Positions 6,564 to 9,431 of a stretch of 9,431 nucleotides of DNA are shown in pieces. Position 1 is the stretch's first letter, and every line of letters starts with the position of its first letter. The translations under genes were made by a program, and so were the position numbers. The stretch comes from Candidatus Shapirobacteria bacterium UBA2283 (GTDB lineage: Bacteria > Patescibacteriota > Microgenomatia > UBA12405), in assembly GCA_002345725.1 (NCBI GenBank), contig DDWP01000071.1, forward strand, positions 1-9,431, in the 5' to 3' direction. The notes beneath the pieces are model-generated. The model had not been told where the DNA came from, did no database searches, and saw nothing but the letters and a program-made list of their open reading frames with translations.

Positions 6564-8647
6564 ACATTTATTAGGTCTTTTTCAGAACGTTTTAAAAAAA
6601 CCGCATTAGTAGCCACGATAATTGAAGAAACAGACATTAACAATGCTGAAACTTCCGGACGCAAAGTAATTCCCATACTGGGGTATAAAACACCAGCCGC
6701 TACCGGAATTGCTAAGACGTTGTAAACACTAGCCCAAACCAAATTTTCTTTCATTTTACGAACTGTGGCTTTACTCAATCGAATGGCTCGTAAAATATCG
6801 GCCGGATCAGATTTCATTAGGACTACGTTAGCGGTTTCAATGGCAACATCAGTCCCTGCCCCAATGGCAATGCCAATATCGGCTTGAGCGAGAGCTGGCG
6901 CATCATTAACCCCATCGCCAACCATGGCCACAAATTTACCCTCGTCTTGAAGTTTCTTAACATAATTGGCTTTATCTTCTGGTAATACCTCAGCAAAGAT
7001 ACGAGTAATTCCTAATGTTTTGCCAATATTTTCGGCTGTTTTTTGATTGTCCCCAGTAATCATCGCCACCTCAATTCCCATTTCCTGCATTTTTTTAACG
7101 GCTATTGACGAGCTTTCTTTGACTGGATCAGCCACCCCAACAATTCCGGCAATCTTATTATCCACAGCCAATAACATAATTGTATTGCCTTCGTCTAGTA
7201 ATTTTTGAACCGATGATTCTATCGGTTTAATATCAACGCCTCTGTCTTTAATAAGTTTTAAATTGCCTACAATTATTTTCTTACCATCAACAACTGCCTC
7301 AACTCCATGACCAGAAATTGCCTTAAAACCTTTGATGTCATCTGAAATTATTAATTTGCGTTTTTCGGTTTCAGTCAAAATAGCTTTACTTAGAGGATGA
7401 CCAGACATTTTTTCGACTGCCGCATCATAGGTTAAAACTTGATCTTCACTAAAACCAGCAGAGGCGATGACTTGAGTTACAACTGGTTTTCCTTCAGTCA
7501 AAGTCCCGGTTTTATCCATGACCACAGCATTAATTTTGGATACTTGTTCTAGAGTTGCCGCATCTTTAATCAAAATATTATGTTTGGCACCCAATCCGGT
7601 GCCAACAGCCACGGCAGTTGGTGTGGCCAAACCTAGGGCATCGGGGCAGGCAATGACGACTGCAGAAATAGCAAAAGTTAGGGCGAACAATAATGGTTGC
7701 CCCAAAACAAAATACCAAATGACAAAAGTAATTAATCCTGAACTAACAGCCAAAACAACTAAATATTGTGCCGCTTTGTCGGCAATTCTTTGTCCGGGTG
7801 CTTTGGAGTTTTGAGCAGTTTCCACTAGTTTCACAATTTGAGCCAGAGCAGTGTCCGATCCAACTTTAGTAGCCTTAAATTTTAAAGAACCCATTTGATT
7901 AATTGAACCACCAATAACTAGATCACCAACCTTTTTCTCGACCGGAATTGATTCACCTGTTACCAACGATTCATCAATTGATGTCTCACCCTCAATCACT
8001 TCTCCATCAACCGGGATTTTGTCACCCGGTTTGATAATTAGAATGTCTCCCATTAAAACTTCTGCCGTTGGAATAGTTAACTCCTGACCGTTACGAAAAA
8101 CTCTAGCCTGAGGTGGTACGAGATCAAATAAAGCCCGTAGTGCATCTGATGTCCCTCGTCTCGATTTCATTTCCATCCAATGACCAAATAGAACAAAGGT
8201 AACCAGCATGGCGGCTGCCTCAAAAAATGTTTCACCACCGATAAATAAGGTGATGACGACACTAAAAATGTAGGCGGCCAATACTCCGGTGGCAATTAGT
8301 ACCATCATATTTAAAGTTTTTTTCTTAAGTGCTTCGTATGCACCAACAGGGAAAATTGAGCCGAATTTAAAAACTATCGGAGTAACCAACAGCAGTAATA
8401 GCCAATTTTTAGGAATTGAGGCAGGCAAAGGCAGATATGTTAAAAGCAAAGTGGGTATTGTAAGTAACAGTGACCAAAGAAAACGATTCCGCATATCTTT
8501 TTCCATAAACTCGGCCATTTTCGGGTCCGTCATGGCTGATTCATGATCAGCATGAGACATTTTAGACATGTCGTGATGCTCCATTTTAGAATGGTCCATA
8601 TTTTCCATACCAACCATATCCTGCATTTGATGTTGTGTGTGATCCAT
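6560..8647 (-). CDS. P1B-type heavy-metal ATPase, CopB-like, with CPD motif
   Basis: This 695-residue ATP-driven pump is likely for copper export. Residues 1-52 are rich in Met and His (several DHxxM-like groups), as in CopB-type copper ATPases, and there is no CxxC heavy-metal domain. All P-type motifs are present: TGES (230-233), DKTGT with phosphorylated D378, GHP (416-418), TGDN (531-534) and GDGVND (577-582). The membrane metal motif is CPD at 334-336, where CopA has CPC and CopB has CPH. TM7/TM8 carry the NLVWASVYN (635-643) and MSVSS...NA (671-682) signatures of copper-type P1B pumps. AAGG lies 11 nt before the ATG. Its stop overlaps the CDF stop by 4 nt, and its upstream region holds the second operator. 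Metal specificity is inferred from the N-terminus and context; calling it CopB itself would be too strong. Confidence 0.93.
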   Translation of the reverse strand: MDHTQHQMQDMVGMENMDHSKMEHHDMSKMSHADHESAMTDPKMAEFMEKDMRNRFLWSLLLTIPTLLLTYLPLPASIPKNWLLLLLVTPIVFKFGSIFPVGAYEALKKKTLNMMVLIATGVLAAYIFSVVITLFIGGETFFEAAAMLVTFVLFGHWMEMKSRRGTSDALRALFDLVPPQARVFRNGQELTIPTAEVLMGDILIIKPGDKIPVDGEVIEGETSIDESLVTGESIPVEKKVGDLVIGGSINQMGSLKFKATKVGSDTALAQIVKLVETAQNSKAPGQRIADKAAQYLVVLAVSSGLITFVIWYFVLGQPLLFALTFAISAVVIACPDALGLATPTAVAVGTGLGAKHNILIKDAATLEQVSKINAVVMDKTGTLTEGKPVVTQVIASAGFSEDQVLTYDAAVEKMSGHPLSKAILTETEKRKLIISDDIKGFKAISGHGVEAVVDGKKIIVGNLKLIKDRGVDIKPIESSVQKLLDEGNTIMLLAVDNKIAGIVGVADPVKESSSIAVKKMQEMGIEVAMITGDNQKTAENIGKTLGITRIFAEVLPEDKANYVKKLQDEGKFVAMVGDGVNDAPALAQADIGIAIGAGTDVAIETANVVLMKSDPADILRAIRLSKATVRKMKENLVWASVYNVLAIPVAAGVLYPSMGITLRPEVSALLMSVSSIIVATNAVFLKRSEKDLINV

Positions 8648-8666
8648 GATTAATAATACCTTATTG

Positions 8667-8695
8667 TTGACATCTAAACCTCAAGATACTACACT
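8667..8695 (+). promoter_or_regulatory. sigma-70-type promoter of the DUF2933-DUF5676-acyltransferase genes
   Basis: TTGACA (8667-8672), a 17-nt spacer and TACACT (8690-8695) repeat exactly the boxes and spacing found at 2207-2235. The TTGACATC and AAACC segments of the two spacers also match. The expected start point near 8702 is only about 3 nt before the ATG at 8705, so the transcript would be leaderless or nearly so. The minus-strand promoter for the ATPase in the same gap is not clear: the palindrome offers TACACA on that strand, but no good -35 precedes it. Confidence 0.72.
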
Positions 8696-8704
8696 GTGTA
8701 GTAT
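8686..8704. promoter_or_regulatory. second operator palindrome, between divergent ATPase and DUF2933 genes
   Basis: ATACTACA-CTG-TGTAGTAT is a perfect 8+8 inverted repeat; the core TACTACA-N3-TGTAGTA (8687-8703) is identical in both arms to that at 2227-2243. It overlaps the + strand -10 and lies 39 nt upstream of the ATPase start, so one bound protein could control both directions. The half-sites resemble CopY/BlaI cop boxes with a 3-nt instead of 2-nt gap. Confidence 0.78.
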
Positions 8705-8911
8705 ATGAATAAATATTTAAACTATAAAACATGTATTTTGGCGGTAGTGGCAGTACTGGTCGCTGTTTATATATTTAAAGTACAGTGGAATGTAATCTTT
8801 ACTTTAGGATTACTGCTACTTTGTCCCCTAATGCACGTGTTTATGATGAAGGGAATGGGACATGATGGTAAAAGTTGCCACGAAGACAAAAAACCTAATA
8901 CAATTAAATAA
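8705..8911 (+). CDS. small membrane protein, DUF2933-like
   Basis: This 68-residue protein has two membrane segments (about 8-24 and 28-47) and a short His/Met/Cys-bearing tail. The CPLMH motif at 40-44, followed by MMKGMGHDG, fits DUF2933 proteins, which recur beside copper and other heavy-metal resistance genes; their function is unknown to me. C40, M43, H44, M47, M48, H53, C58 and H59 could bind a soft metal. The ATG lies 1 nt after the end of the operator palindrome, which leaves no room for a Shine-Dalgarno. It is divergent from the ATPase and 19 nt upstream of the next gene's ATG. Confidence 0.82.
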   Translation: MNKYLNYKTCILAVVAVLVAVYIFKVQWNVIFTLGLLLLCPLMHVFMMKGMGHDGKSCHEDKKPNTIK

Positions 8912-8930
8912 TTAATTGTTTATTAAAGAA

Positions 8931-9188
8931 ATGAAACATAGAATCTTGGCGACAGCGGCAGCGATGGTGACCTTTGTTTATTTTTTGTTATGCTCGATAA
9001 TTACAAATTTGTTTCCTGAATTCTCTTTTAGAATGTATGCCTTGGCGTTTCACGGAATTAAATTGACTAATCTACAGGCAGTGGCATTGACAACACCGGA
9101 AATGTTGATGGGGGCGACGTTTTATGCTCTTATGGTGTGGCTACTAGTATGTTCAGTGGGTTGGATTTACGAAAAACTGTCTAAATGA
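8931..9188 (+). CDS. small membrane protein, DUF5676-like
   Basis: This 85-residue protein has two predicted membrane segments (about 9-28 and 57-79). The order CSIITNLFPE (21-30), a central FHG (40-42) and a C-terminal SVGWIYEK (75-82) matches the pattern I associate with DUF5676 membrane proteins, a family of unknown function often found in metal-resistance clusters. I chose the ATG at 8931; an in-frame TTG at 8916 would add five residues but has no ribosome site either. The stop TGA shares ATGA with the start of the next gene (9185-9188), implying coupled translation. The family call is moderate; that it is a real gene is strong because of this coupling and its place in the operon. Confidence 0.75.
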   Translation: MKHRILATAAAMVTFVYFLLCSIITNLFPEFSFRMYALAFHGIKLTNLQAVALTTPEMLMGATFYALMVWLLVCSVGWIYEKLSK

Positions 9189-9431
9189 AACATAGGTTTT
9201 GGCAAATTGATTTCGTCCGAGGAGTAGCAATAACAGGAATGGTTTTCTATCATTTTTTAGTTGATTTGGAGATGATTTATAGCATTCCGATTGGGGTCTA
9301 TAAAATACCAGTGGTATTGCTGGCTCGAGTGGTGGCAACAATTTTTATATTATTAGTGGGAGTATCGGGGGCGACAAAATTCGAAATAATTAAAGATGCC
9401 GGAATTAAAAAGGTATCTTTGAGTTTTATCA
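9185..9431 (+). CDS. heparan-alpha-glucosaminide N-acetyltransferase-like / DUF1624 membrane protein, 5' part
   Basis: The reading frame is open from the ATG at 9185 to the window end, giving the first 82 residues. It begins with FWQIDFVRGVAITGMVFYHF, closely fitting the opening of DUF1624 / HGSNAT-type membrane acyltransferases: an Arg-Gly at the membrane edge, then a first TM ending in His-Phe and Asp. A second membrane segment follows (about 45-64, ending LLVGVSGA). Such proteins are thought to move acetyl groups across the membrane onto sugars; the substrate here is unknown. The start overlaps the preceding stop as ATGA. It is the third gene of the unit led by the 8667 promoter, so it may belong to the metal-response regulon. 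The gene is cut by the window edge, so its length and integrity are unknown. Confidence 0.8.
   Translation, partial: MKHRFWQIDFVRGVAITGMVFYHFLVDLEMIYSIPIGVYKIPVVLLARVVATIFILLVGVSGATKFEIIKDAGIKKVSLSFI

Noticed and set aside
7518..7814. Open frame of 98 codons on the + strand
   Set aside because: It is antisense to the conserved DKTGT and CPD region of the ATPase and has no protein-like features.
2267..9188. UGA recoding to Gly or Trp, known in some CPR lineages
   Set aside because: Genes have normal lengths under the standard code, and TGA at 9186 works as a stop in an ATGA junction.
9153..9341. Minus-strand open frame of 62 codons
   Set aside because: It overlaps the start of the acyltransferase-like gene, which has a strong family signature and an ATGA coupling.
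1..9431. CRISPR array, IS-element ends or long direct repeats
   Set aside because: No spaced repeat series, transposase other than the serine recombinase, or terminal inverted repeats were seen; the only clear long-range repeat is the promoter-operator pair.

Overview
The window looks like an AT-rich bacterial chromosome segment, most likely from a Patescibacteria/CPR lineage. This rests on tight gene packing, membrane-anchored thioredoxin-fold proteins of a kind common in that group, a short large-serine recombinase, and few clear Shine-Dalgarno sites. Bacterial-type TTGACA promoters argue against an archaeon. The phylum is an inference from protein style, not from a marker gene. The code is standard: TAA, TAG and TGA all serve as stops.

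Region 1 (1-2138) is a boundary of mobile character. It opens with the 3' end of a tRNA, followed by an orphan ORF (186-815) and, convergent with it, a large serine recombinase (2138-816). The two stop codons abut with no spacer.

Region 2 (2207-6563) is a five-gene + strand operon with gaps of 1-4 nt: a DsbA-like anchored thiol oxidoreductase (CPYC), a SufS-like cysteine desulfurase, a two-TM protein with an external thioredoxin domain (CFNC), a third DsbA-like protein (CEAC), and a short cation diffusion facilitator. It begins at a TTGACA-N17-TACACT promoter whose -10 lies inside a 17-bp palindrome, TACTACA-N3-TGTAGTA.

Region 3 (6560-9431) holds a CopB-like P1B ATPase on the minus strand, with a Met/His-rich N-terminus and an unusual CPD membrane motif. 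It meets the operon tail to tail with a 4-nt overlap. Divergent from it are a DUF2933-like small membrane protein, a DUF5676-like membrane protein, and the start of a DUF1624 / heparan-alpha-glucosaminide N-acetyltransferase-like membrane protein. The intergenic region (8648-8704) carries a second copy of the same promoter and palindrome.

Reading: the two control regions share sequence and geometry, so regions 2 and 3 are probably one regulon. The half-sites (TACA...TGTA) resemble CopY/BlaI-type cop boxes, and with the ATPase this suggests copper or another soft metal as signal. The ATPase and CDF would export metal, the three thioredoxin-fold proteins would make or repair disulfides outside the membrane, and the desulfurase could resupply sulfur for damaged Fe-S clusters. 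No regulator, no DsbB/VKOR partner and no Fe-S scaffold gene lies in the window.
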